From contig CAZULK010000008.1 of NCBI GenBank assembly GCA_964621225.1, positions 1 to 37,813 on the forward strand: a stretch of DNA of 37,813 bases, written 5' to 3'. The DNA is from CAYNUJ01 sp964621225 (lineage in GTDB: Bacteria > Bacteroidota > Ignavibacteria > Ignavibacteriales > Melioribacteraceae). The notes beneath the pieces were generated by a model. The model was not told where the DNA came from, did not search any database, and saw nothing but the letters and a program-made list of their open reading frames with translations. Shown in pieces: positions 16,568-24,191 of this stretch. How positions within the stretch are numbered: the stretch's first letter is position 1; each line of letters starts with the position of its first letter. Position numbers and translations under genes: made by a program.

Positions 16568-18635
16568 TAATTTTCTCCGTTTTTTTGTTATCAAACCATC
16601 TGAACATCACCAATGTAATGTCGTCGTGTTGCGATTGTTCTTTGGAATAATTTGTTATTTCCATCAAAATAGATTGAGTTAGCATTTCCAAATTCTTATC
16701 TGCATGAGTTTGAATTAATTTTTCAAATTTTTCCAATCCAAAGTTTTTCAAATGTGAATCCTGCGCTTCAGTTATTCCATCGGTATACAAACATACAATA
16801 TCGTTATTCTTTAACTCAAATTCCATTTGTTCAAGGTATTGCGCAAAAAGACCATTCTTACTTATTCCAAGACCTATTCCCTTTGGAGTTAAATGAATTA
16901 CTTTTCCTTCTCTTAGAATGATAACTGATGGATGACCTGCTCGGCTAAAAAGCAATTTCCCATTTTTTCTATCAACAATTCCGTACACGGCCGTTACAAA
17001 TTCATTGGGAGAAAGGGAGTTGATCAAAATATTATTCGCTTTATCCAATAACTCTTTGGGTTGATCAACTATTTTAGCTAGCGATTCGAATATTCCTTTT
17101 ACCTCCGCCATAATGAATGCCGCCGAAATTCCTTTTCCGGAAACATCGGCAACAACGAAGCCGAGTTTCTCATCTTCCAATTCAAAAAAGTCATAATAAT
17201 CTCCTCCAACTTCGAAGGCAGGTACAAAAGCAGCGGATATTTCAAGAGAATCTAATTTGGGTGTAGTATTCGGAATTATCTTCATTTGAATTTCCCGGGC
17301 AACATCCAATTCTTTTTCGAGTCTTTCTTTTTCTATTGATTCCTTTATCAACAAAGAATTTTCCAATGCAACAGCAGCATAATCGGCAAAAGCCCCAATT
17401 GTCTTTTCGTCATCTTCATCAAAAGAGTAGTATTTCAGATTACCCGAAAATAAATATCCCGATATTTTATTGTGTATTGAAAGCGGAGCTACCATCAGCG
17501 ATTCGAAATTCAAATAACGTATTGAATCCTCAAGCGATACTTTGATCGATTGTCTGTTAAAAACTTTTACTCCGGTTAAAGCCGATCTTTCTTCTATTAG
17601 AATATTATTCATCACTTTATAAGCTTCGGCAAATCCGATATTAGAAACGGAGACTACTTCCATCCCGTCATCTTCAATAATGGCAAGCCAAGCCACATCG
17701 GAATTGCAAACTTTTCTTGTTGTTTCTGTAACTGTTTCGGCCAGCTCTTTAAAATCGAATACTTGGGTTATCAATCTGCTAAAGTTCGCTAATGAACTTA
17801 CTTCCTTTGCTTTCCTATCGAATGCTTCGGCTGTGGGCAAGTGGAATAGAGTTGTAAAAAATATAACTCCAAAATTAATTGTTGCATAAATCATCATTAG
17901 AGTTATTATTGTATAAAATCCCGGAGAAAAGTCGACAAGAATTCTATTCAATAATACTTTGGTATCCATTGTGTAACCTGTTATCACAGCGAATATTACA
18001 GATAATAAGATAGATGCGCCTAATAGATAAAGTTTCTGTCTTTTGCTCAAAAAAGCTATCCAGGCTACCCTAATGGAATTAACAATTATCATTACTATCG
18101 ATACAACAAAAAAAGAATTTTTAATGAAATTCAAATCCGGTTCAATCTTCACTAAAAATGAGGAGAAGTAAGTGGCGCCAAACAGAATAACCATCACATT
18201 AAAATAAAGCTTGGGATCTTTTTTCTGTCGTAAATAGAATAATTCTCTAAAAGCAGTGAATAGATAAGTGATACTTCCGATGAATACACTTCCGATAATA
18301 GCAACAGCAATTGAATAAGCCAAAGATGTAGCAATACCCTTTTGAACAGGATTAAAAAAAATCATCACAAGAGAGTAAATCAAAAATATTTTTAGAGCGA
18401 GTACTGAAACATTCAGAGTCAGAGTTAAAGGGGAATCGGATTTATTCTTAATAATTTCTTCTAAATATACGAACCAGAGAAATGCGGCAAATGCAATCAG
18501 AATTTCATTAAATAATAATGAAAAAAAGTTGTCGCTCGATGGGAAAATGATTTTGAAAATAAATACCAGAACCGAAATGGCAACAGCATTTTCCAATTTT
18601 CTTTTAATATTCAGATTCATTAGGGGGATATTCAT
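16560..18635 (-). CDS. Membrane SpoIIE/RsbU phosphatase with GAF domain (phosphatase A)
   Basis: 691 residues. About eight predicted membrane helices fill residues 14-265, with no sizeable extracytoplasmic domain. A GAF domain follows (about 285-430), then a coiled linker with AREIQMKIIP and a SpoIIE-type PP2C domain (about 465-691). Metal motifs are complete: GGDYYD, DVSGKG, TDGITEA and HDDIT. Compared with the other two phosphatases of the operon it has the same catalytic end but a different input module. The gap from the preceding membrane-protein gene is seven bases. A second ATG at codon 6 is possible; neither has a good ribosome site. The 3' end overlaps the STAS gene by eight bases. 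Confidence 0.91.
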   Translation of the reverse strand: MNIPLMNLNIKRKLENAVAISVLVFIFKIIFPSSDNFFSLLFNEILIAFAAFLWFVYLEEIIKNKSDSPLTLTLNVSVLALKIFLIYSLVMIFFNPVQKGIATSLAYSIAVAIIGSVFIGSITYLFTAFRELFYLRQKKDPKLYFNVMVILFGATYFSSFLVKIEPDLNFIKNSFFVVSIVMIIVNSIRVAWIAFLSKRQKLYLLGASILLSVIFAVITGYTMDTKVLLNRILVDFSPGFYTIITLMMIYATINFGVIFFTTLFHLPTAEAFDRKAKEVSSLANFSRLITQVFDFKELAETVTETTRKVCNSDVAWLAIIEDDGMEVVSVSNIGFAEAYKVMNNILIEERSALTGVKVFNRQSIKVSLEDSIRYLNFESLMVAPLSIHNKISGYLFSGNLKYYSFDEDDEKTIGAFADYAAVALENSLLIKESIEKERLEKELDVAREIQMKIIPNTTPKLDSLEISAAFVPAFEVGGDYYDFFELEDEKLGFVVADVSGKGISAAFIMAEVKGIFESLAKIVDQPKELLDKANNILINSLSPNEFVTAVYGIVDRKNGKLLFSRAGHPSVIILREGKVIHLTPKGIGLGISKNGLFAQYLEQMEFELKNNDIVCLYTDGITEAQDSHLKNFGLEKFEKLIQTHADKNLEMLTQSILMEITNYSKEQSQHDDITLVMFRWFDNKKTEKING

Positions 18636-18642
18636 CGGACGA

Positions 18643-19818
18643 TCAATTTTCTTTCTTCTTTTTTAAACTTTTTTTCAGTGAGTCAATGTTAACAAAATTT
18701 AACTTCTTAACAATGGAATCCATTTTAGCTTGAATCTCTTCATCGCTCTTACCTTGCATTTCGCTCATAAGTGTCATGCTCGATCCGATTAGTTTGGTTA
18801 AATTATTCAAATTAAAATTTACGCTTACAGCGGTAGTGGAATCTCCGTTTTGTTCAACCACATGAAAACCAAATCCATTGTGCAAACTATCATAACCAAA
18901 GGAAACATCCACATTTTTATTCTCTTTGAACACATTTATTTTCATCAGTTGAGCTAAGGAATTGATTTTGTCAATATCCGGATTCATAAAAGAGATACTT
19001 GCCGTTCCGGAATCAGAATCTATTTTAAAAGTAAACAAAGAATCAGTGGAATTGGAAATCTCGAAAGCTATATTTTTTTCTTCAAGTTTTCTGCGTAATT
19101 CTTCATCGAATTCCCCGTAATCGCCGAAATTATTTTTAATATCTTCGAAAAGCGGCTCTAAATTTGCCATCATATCAATAACCGTATCGGGAGAGATAAC
19201 AACAAAATCTTCTTCCCTATCGTCGATAATTCTTTTTATCTCAAATCTGATAGAGTCAAGATTTGCGAATTGTGTTTCCCGGAATTTATTCCCCGCTTTA
19301 ATCCTTTGAATTAAATTTTGAATGTCTAATTGTATTGCCTCTCTGACAAGAGCTAATTCTTTATTAATGGCGTAAGTCTCCTCACCATTTTCAAATACGG
19401 AGACCATCAATTCATCTTGATAATCCTCCAATACAGAATCCAATTTTGAAATTTCTGTTTGAGATAAGTTATTCCGTGTAATAAATTCATGGTAACTATT
19501 TTCCGGTTCCAAATCAGAATTTTTTATTTCTATTTGAGAAGCTCCGGAATATTCGTTCTTAACACTTAAATATTTATTTCCTCTTTCAAGCGGTAAAATA
19601 CCGGACGAAGCGAAAGTAAATATATCTTTTTTATCTATCGGCTCTGAGGTAAATAGCGGTTTCAAACTTTTAGAATAAAATTCAGCCAGGTTTTCTTTTC
19701 CGTCAACTATCATCCCTCCGATTTGTGCGCTATTGTATTTAAAAAACAACATCAACATCAAAGTCAATACCGCAATACCGGAAATAAAAATTATATTTCG
19801 TCTCTGTTCAACCGTCAT
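18643..19818 (-). CDS. Membrane-anchored periplasmic protein coupled to ECF sigma gene
   Basis: 391 residues, family not recognised. About seven cytoplasmic residues, one transmembrane helix (about 8-26), then roughly 365 extracytoplasmic residues. The middle has an alpha-helical stretch with NNLSQTEISKLDSVLEDY that loosely recalls periplasmic sensor proteins of the Spy/CnrX kind; a second helical, charged part and a beta-rich part follow, and the C-terminus is Lys-rich (KKSLKKKKEN). The start codon directly abuts the sigma-factor stop, so the two should be made together. A usual anti-sigma would have a cytoplasmic sigma-binding domain, and none is present, nor any HxxxCxxC zinc motif. It may instead be a periplasmic sensor or an output of the regulon. 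Confidence 0.72.
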   Translation of the reverse strand: MTVEQRRNIIFISGIAVLTLMLMLFFKYNSAQIGGMIVDGKENLAEFYSKSLKPLFTSEPIDKKDIFTFASSGILPLERGNKYLSVKNEYSGASQIEIKNSDLEPENSYHEFITRNNLSQTEISKLDSVLEDYQDELMVSVFENGEETYAINKELALVREAIQLDIQNLIQRIKAGNKFRETQFANLDSIRFEIKRIIDDREEDFVVISPDTVIDMMANLEPLFEDIKNNFGDYGEFDEELRRKLEEKNIAFEISNSTDSLFTFKIDSDSGTASISFMNPDIDKINSLAQLMKINVFKENKNVDVSFGYDSLHNGFGFHVVEQNGDSTTAVSVNFNLNNLTKLIGSSMTLMSEMQGKSDEEIQAKMDSIVKKLNFVNIDSLKKSLKKKKEN

Positions 19819-20400
19819 CTAATATCCTAATTCCTTTTGCATCGGTTCCAAAATTATCTTGAGTGACTCCCTTGCCCTGAAAATTCTGGATTTTATAGTC
19901 CCGACTTCAACATCAAGTTTTTCGGCAATTTCTTTGTATGAAAAACCTTCGATATCTCTTAATATCAAAGGTTCTTTTAATTTTTCCGGCAATCTTTCAA
20001 TTGCTTTTCTCACGAATCCCGGAATATCCATATTCTCGGATCTCATTCTTGAACTATGTTGATGAATATCTTCATTCAAAGGAGTAAATATCGACCGTAC
20101 TTTCTTTTTCCTCAAATAATCTCTGCATTTGTTTACAGTAACACGGTAGAGCCATGTGGTAAATTTAGACTCAAAACGGAAATCGTTCAGCTTTTTATAT
20201 GTAGAGATAAATACATCTTGTGAAATATCATCAATAAAATCGTTATCCCCCAAAGTCAAATAGACTAAATTCCGAACCTTGTCTTTATGTTTCATTACAA
20301 GGTCTCTAAAAGCTGACTCATCACCATTTTGAAATCTTTTAATTATTTCAAAATCTTCGTCAGCAATGTTTTTGTTCATTATATCCGGATTTTCAGGCAT
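19819..20400 (-). CDS. ECF-type RNA polymerase sigma factor
   Basis: 193 residues, the size of an ECF (group IV) sigma factor. Region 2 spans about residues 20-90: GDESAFRDLVMKHKDKV, DDISQDVFISTYKKL and FTTWLYRVTVNKCRDYLRKKK (given in parts). Region 4 spans about 125-185: RLPEKLKEPLILRDIEGF, SYKEIAEKLDVEVGTIKSRI, and RARESL. There is no region 3. The longest frame starts at 20400; an ATG at codon 8 (20379) is an equally plausible start and would leave a more normal leader from the ECF-type promoter just upstream. It is the first gene of an eight-gene operon that also encodes a complete partner-switch cascade. Confidence 0.94.
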   Translation of the reverse strand: MPENPDIMNKNIADEDFEIIKRFQNGDESAFRDLVMKHKDKVRNLVYLTLGDNDFIDDISQDVFISTYKKLNDFRFESKFTTWLYRVTVNKCRDYLRKKKVRSIFTPLNEDIHQHSSRMRSENMDIPGFVRKAIERLPEKLKEPLILRDIEGFSYKEIAEKLDVEVGTIKSRIFRARESLKIILEPMQKELGY

Positions 20401-20414
20401 AGAGTTTGGTTTTT

Positions 20415-20441
20415 TAGACGGAATTTTGTTTTATTAGTTCC
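20415..20441 (-). promoter_or_regulatory. ECF-type promoter before the sigma gene
   Basis: On the minus strand GGAACT (20441-20436) is followed 15 bases later by CGTCTA (20420-20415), i.e. GGAAC-N16-CGTC, the classic layout of ECF sigma promoters. Predicted transcription start is near 20408. Since the first gene it would drive is an ECF factor, positive autoregulation is likely. Confidence 0.65.
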
Positions 20442-20579
20442 CTGATTAAAATTTAATATTTAATGAATAAAATTCTTTTTTTTTACAGTCAGAATCAATA
20501 ATTTGTAGACTAATATAATTATTAATTACGTCATTTAAAATGTCTAATTAGGAGAAATTTAATATTATTAGGAGTAGTT

Positions 20580-20918
20580 ATGAAAATAAAGGTTGAAGAA
20601 AAATATTCCGCAGTAGTAATTCAGATTAAAGGCAATATGCTTGGCGGTCCTGAAGCTCAGGAATTTAGTGATCTTATTCACAAATTATTGGATGAAAATA
20701 AAAAGAATGTTGTGGTAGATTTAGGCGGTGTTAAGTTCATGAATTCATCCGGATTGGGAATATTAATTTCTGCTTATACCACGATGAAGAATGGCGGCGG
20801 CAGATTAGTTATTTGTAATGCAACTGAAAAGATTAACTCATTATTGGTTATCACAAAACTCATTACTGTTTTTGATCATTACAAAACAGTTGACGAAGCT
20901 GTTAAATCATTCGAATAA
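20580..20918 (+). CDS. Second STAS-domain anti-sigma factor antagonist
   Basis: 112 residues, a single STAS domain with the loop VKFMNSSGLGIL; Ser56 lies at the phosphorylation position. The strand before it, NVVVDLGG, is typical. It is divergent from the sigma/partner-switch operon across a 179-base intergenic region and has its own ribosome site (GGAG, six bases before the ATG; a second AGGAG lies about 20 bases upstream) and its own terminator. It resembles the operon STAS protein only at family level, so it may answer to the same kinase under different conditions or to another one elsewhere. Confidence 0.93.
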   Translation: MKIKVEEKYSAVVIQIKGNMLGGPEAQEFSDLIHKLLDENKKNVVVDLGGVKFMNSSGLGILISAYTTMKNGGGRLVICNATEKINSLLVITKLITVFDHYKTVDEAVKSFE

Positions 20919-20942
20919 ATTTTTAATATCATAAATTAAACT

Positions 20943-20978
20943 ACTCCGGATATTTTAAATATTCGGAGTTTTATTTTG
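20943..20978 (+). terminator. Intrinsic terminator after the second STAS gene
   Basis: A 12-bp stem (20943-20954 with 20958-20969, one G-T pair, loop TTA) followed by TTTATTTTG. It separates the STAS gene from purA. Confidence 0.85.
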
Positions 20979-21005
20979 TCTATTTCAAAGGGAGAAGGAA
21001 GAAAA

Positions 21006-22277
21006 ATGAGCGTAACAATATTGGTGGGAAGCCAATGGGGTGACGAAGGAAAAGGAAAAATTGTCGATATCCTAAGTGAAAAGTTTGATATAGTTGCAAG
21101 GTATCAAGGCGGAGCAAATGCCGGCCATACAATTCAAATAGGCGACAATCAGTATGTATTACATTTAATCCCAAGCGGAATTTTGAGGGATGGTGTTCAA
21201 TGCGTGATCGGGAACGGTGTTGTAATCGATCCCAAAGCCTTGCTGGAAGAAATTGAATTCTTAAAGTCCCATAATATTGATATCACCGGAAGATTGTTTA
21301 TCAGTCAAAATGCTCACTTGATTATGCCGTATCACAAATTGTTAGATAATATCTCCGAGAGCGGTAAGAAAAAAATCGGCACAACCGGAAGAGGCATTGG
21401 GCCTTGCTATATTGATAAATATGCAAGAAGGGGAATCAAGATTATTGATCTATTAAATAAATCTGCGTTGGAAGAAAAAATCAGATTAAATATTGAAGAA
21501 AAGAATAATATAATCGAAAAAGTTTATGGCGAAAAAGGCTTGGACGTAGACGAGATAATTGCCGAATATACTGAATTTGATAAGGTGATCGATCCCTTCA
21601 TTAAAGATATTCCAACTTTTTTGAATGAAGAAATAAAGAATGGTAAATCGGTATTGATGGAAGGAGCTCAAGGAGCATTGCTCGATGTTGATCACGGGAC
21701 TTATCCTTTTGTTACCTCTTCCAATCCCACCAGTGGCGGAGCTTGCACCGGAACCGGTTTGCCTCCCACAATGATTACGGATGTTTTCGGAATTATTAAA
21801 GCCTACACAACCCGTGTTGGTTTAGGGCCTTTCCCAACTGAACTGAATGACGAGACAGGGGAAAACTTAAGGAAATGGGGTGCCGAATTTGGCGCTACAA
21901 CCGGAAGGCCAAGAAGATGTGGTTGGTTCGATGCTTTTCTTGTTAAATATTCTTGTATGATAAACGGAATATCGAAAGCGGCAATAACTAAACTTGATGT
22001 ATTAAGTGAACTTGACGAGATAAAGGTGTGTGTTGGATATGAATTGAACGGTAAAAAGTTGAATACATTTCCAACAACCGAATCTGTGTTAAACAATGTC
22101 ACTCCGGTTTACGAAACTTTACCGGGTTGGAAGAAAGATATTTCCGGCGCCACATCTTTCGATGAATTACCGGCGGAAGCAAAGGATTATTTAGAATTTA
22201 TTTCGAAAGAAAGTGGTTTTGAAATTGGTATTGTTTCTGTTGGACCAAGAAGAAGAGAAACAATTATCTTGAATTAA
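21006..22277 (+). CDS. purA: Adenylosuccinate synthetase
   Basis: 423 residues, cytosolic enzyme that joins IMP and aspartate using GTP in the first committed step to AMP. Motifs: the GTP loop GSQWGDEGKGK at the N-terminus, GGANAGHTI, GTTGRGIGPCYIDK, VTSSNPTSGG, and TGRPRRCGWFD. I start at the ATG at 21006 (MSVTILVG), which has GGGAGAAGG upstream; a longer frame from a TTG at 20976 would begin inside the preceding terminator region. I see no promoter of the type found elsewhere in the window; the gene may rely on readthrough or an unrecognised site. Confidence 0.97.
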   Translation: MSVTILVGSQWGDEGKGKIVDILSEKFDIVARYQGGANAGHTIQIGDNQYVLHLIPSGILRDGVQCVIGNGVVIDPKALLEEIEFLKSHNIDITGRLFISQNAHLIMPYHKLLDNISESGKKKIGTTGRGIGPCYIDKYARRGIKIIDLLNKSALEEKIRLNIEEKNNIIEKVYGEKGLDVDEIIAEYTEFDKVIDPFIKDIPTFLNEEIKNGKSVLMEGAQGALLDVDHGTYPFVTSSNPTSGGACTGTGLPPTMITDVFGIIKAYTTRVGLGPFPTELNDETGENLRKWGAEFGATTGRPRRCGWFDAFLVKYSCMINGISKAAITKLDVLSELDEIKVCVGYELNGKKLNTFPTTESVLNNVTPVYETLPGWKKDISGATSFDELPAEAKDYLEFISKESGFEIGIVSVGPRRRETIILN

Positions 22278-22282
22278 TCCAA

Positions 22283-22342
22283 GCTCTCTGAATTTTATAT
22301 CTTAAACAAGTTTGTTATTTTAGGTATCTAAATTCAGGGAGC
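22283..22342 (+). promoter_or_regulatory. Long-range stem covering the amidase ribosome site
   Basis: GCTCTCTGAATTT (22283-22295) can pair with AAATTCAGGGAGC (22330-22342): 13 bp with one G-U pair and a 34-base loop. The 3' arm contains the AGGGAG ribosome site of the amidase gene starting at 22350. When formed, the stem would hide that site. Confidence 0.5.
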
Positions 22343-22349
22343 AGTTTAA

Positions 22350-24191
22350 ATGTTCAAATATTTTTTTTGTTTAATATTCCCTTTATTACTTCAAGCACAA
22401 AGTAATTTCAACTTTAGAATATCCAATCTTAATGAAATTGATAACACTTATTTTTTAATTCCCACTTGTTACCTGCTGGGCTCAGTTTCTCCTCAACCCG
22501 ATTCAATAATTATAAATGGTGAAAAATGCACGCTAAATGCTGAAGGCTCCTTCCTTGTTTATACCAATCTGATAATAAAGAAACCTCCCAAAGTAAACTC
22601 AACGACGGCAGCCATTATCAATTCTAAAATTTACTACGGGAAAAATATGGAAGAAAAAACGGATTCAGTCAATATTTTTCTTCCTACCAATAATTTTTCC
22701 GGTGAACAACTGGAGTTGGACAGTTCCAATTATATTTCACCAAAAGGATTTTATTTGATACGTGATGGTGATGAAATTGAAATTACTTTTAGGGCAACTC
22801 CCGGTTCAAAAATAGAACTCCGTAATAGTTATGATTCATCAATTGTGGAATTAAAAGAATTCGAAAAAGAGCTGAGTTCGTCATGGGGAGAAGCAGTTTT
22901 TGGCAAAGGAAGTTTTCTACTCGAATCACAAGCTTTAAAAGGATTTTATACCGGTAAGTTTAAAGTTCCTTTTACAACCGATACTATTCATCTGAGAATC
23001 CGGTTATTAAAAAATGGTTTTGAAAATAGAAGTTTCGATTTACCTTGTAAAATTCTTCCATTAAAAAGGGATGAACAAATTGTCGGTAAAACAAAATATG
23101 ACCCAAATTTAATAACCGGGAGATATGGCCCGCGAAAAGGATATAAGTTTTTCTTGCAAAAAGGAATTCCATTGAATATACATTCCTTGGAAAACGGATG
23201 GGCTAAAATTGATTTGGGGAATAACGATTTTGCTTATTTGCCGGAAAATTCACTCGACATAAAAAGAAATTCACTGCGTGTAAAACCTGCAGAAATTCAA
23301 TTGATTAATGTTTCCGTAGATAGCTCAATTAATGTAGTCTTCCCTTTCGCTCATCCGGTTCCGGTGGAAATAAAGCAGAAATATTCCCCTTTGAGATATG
23401 AGTTAATTTTCTACAATTCGCTGCACAATATCGATTGGGTAAGGTATAATAATGGTATTAACCACATTGATAGAATTGAGCATACCCAAATAGGAAGAAA
23501 TCAAATAAAAGTAACAATATTCTTAAACGCTAAAACTTTTTGGGGTTATAGTGCAGAATACGATGGGAATAATTTTATTCTTAGAATAAAAAAGCCTTTG
23601 AAAAAAAACAGAGCATTTTTGTTCGGTGTTTCCCAACTGAAAGGAAAGCGAATTGTTATAGACCCCGGGCATAGTTGGGATTCCGGAGCTGTGGGGCCTT
23701 CGGGGTTAAAAGAAAAAGATATTAATTTTATTTTGAGTAAAGAATTGAAAAGAGAGTTGGAAGAACTTGGTGCAGAAGTATTTTTAACCAGAGGTCAGGA
23801 CGAGAATCTTCCTCTAAGATCAAGGAAACAGAAAGTAATTTCTTTTAAACCCGATTTTTCAATAAGCATGCATAATAATGCGGTACCATTGGATGTGAAT
23901 CCTTTGATTCACAACGGATTTTCCGTTTACTATTACTATCCGCAGTCGAAAGAACTTGCCGCTTTTATTCATAATAATTTCAAAAGGAATTTAAGGTTGA
24001 AAGATTTCGGATTATATTGGGATAATTTATATATGTGCAGAATTACCGAGACAATTGCTCTCTTGGTAGAACCAACATTTATTATTCACCCGGAACATGA
24101 ATTATTATTAAAGAGTCATACTTTTAGGAAAAATATAATAAAATCAATTGCTGATGCTTTGGATGAATTTATTGAGGAATATGGAGAATGA
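22350..24191 (+). CDS. Secreted N-acetylmuramoyl-L-alanine amidase
   Basis: 613 residues. A signal peptide (FKYFFCLIFPLLLQAQS) directs export. Residues 20-430 are a large N-terminal region of beta character: an SH3-like stretch around VGKTKYDPNLITGRYGP and a segment near residues 310-420 that could be AMIN-like. The C-terminal Amidase_3 domain (about 430-612) has the zinc ligands His441 (DPGH), Glu455 (LKEKDIN) and His508 (SMHNN) and the catalytic Glu574 (LVEPTF). It should cleave the lactyl-peptide bond in peptidoglycan in the periplasm, for instance in cell separation or remodelling. AGGGAG precedes the ATG but lies in a stable stem. The stop overlaps the histidine-kinase start (ATGA). Confidence 0.92.
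   Translation: MFKYFFCLIFPLLLQAQSNFNFRISNLNEIDNTYFLIPTCYLLGSVSPQPDSIIINGEKCTLNAEGSFLVYTNLIIKKPPKVNSTTAAIINSKIYYGKNMEEKTDSVNIFLPTNNFSGEQLELDSSNYISPKGFYLIRDGDEIEITFRATPGSKIELRNSYDSSIVELKEFEKELSSSWGEAVFGKGSFLLESQALKGFYTGKFKVPFTTDTIHLRIRLLKNGFENRSFDLPCKILPLKRDEQIVGKTKYDPNLITGRYGPRKGYKFFLQKGIPLNIHSLENGWAKIDLGNNDFAYLPENSLDIKRNSLRVKPAEIQLINVSVDSSINVVFPFAHPVPVEIKQKYSPLRYELIFYNSLHNIDWVRYNNGINHIDRIEHTQIGRNQIKVTIFLNAKTFWGYSAEYDGNNFILRIKKPLKKNRAFLFGVSQLKGKRIVIDPGHSWDSGAVGPSGLKEKDINFILSKELKRELEELGAEVFLTRGQDENLPLRSRKQKVISFKPDFSISMHNNAVPLDVNPLIHNGFSVYYYYPQSKELAAFIHNNFKRNLRLKDFGLYWDNLYMCRITETIALLVEPTFIIHPEHELLLKSHTFRKNIIKSIADALDEFIEEYGE

Noticed and set aside
20482..20519. TTTACA and TATAAT boxes before the second STAS gene
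   Set aside because: TATAAT is perfect, but the spacing to TTTACA is 26 bases and no TTG box lies at 17 bases, so I do not call a promoter.
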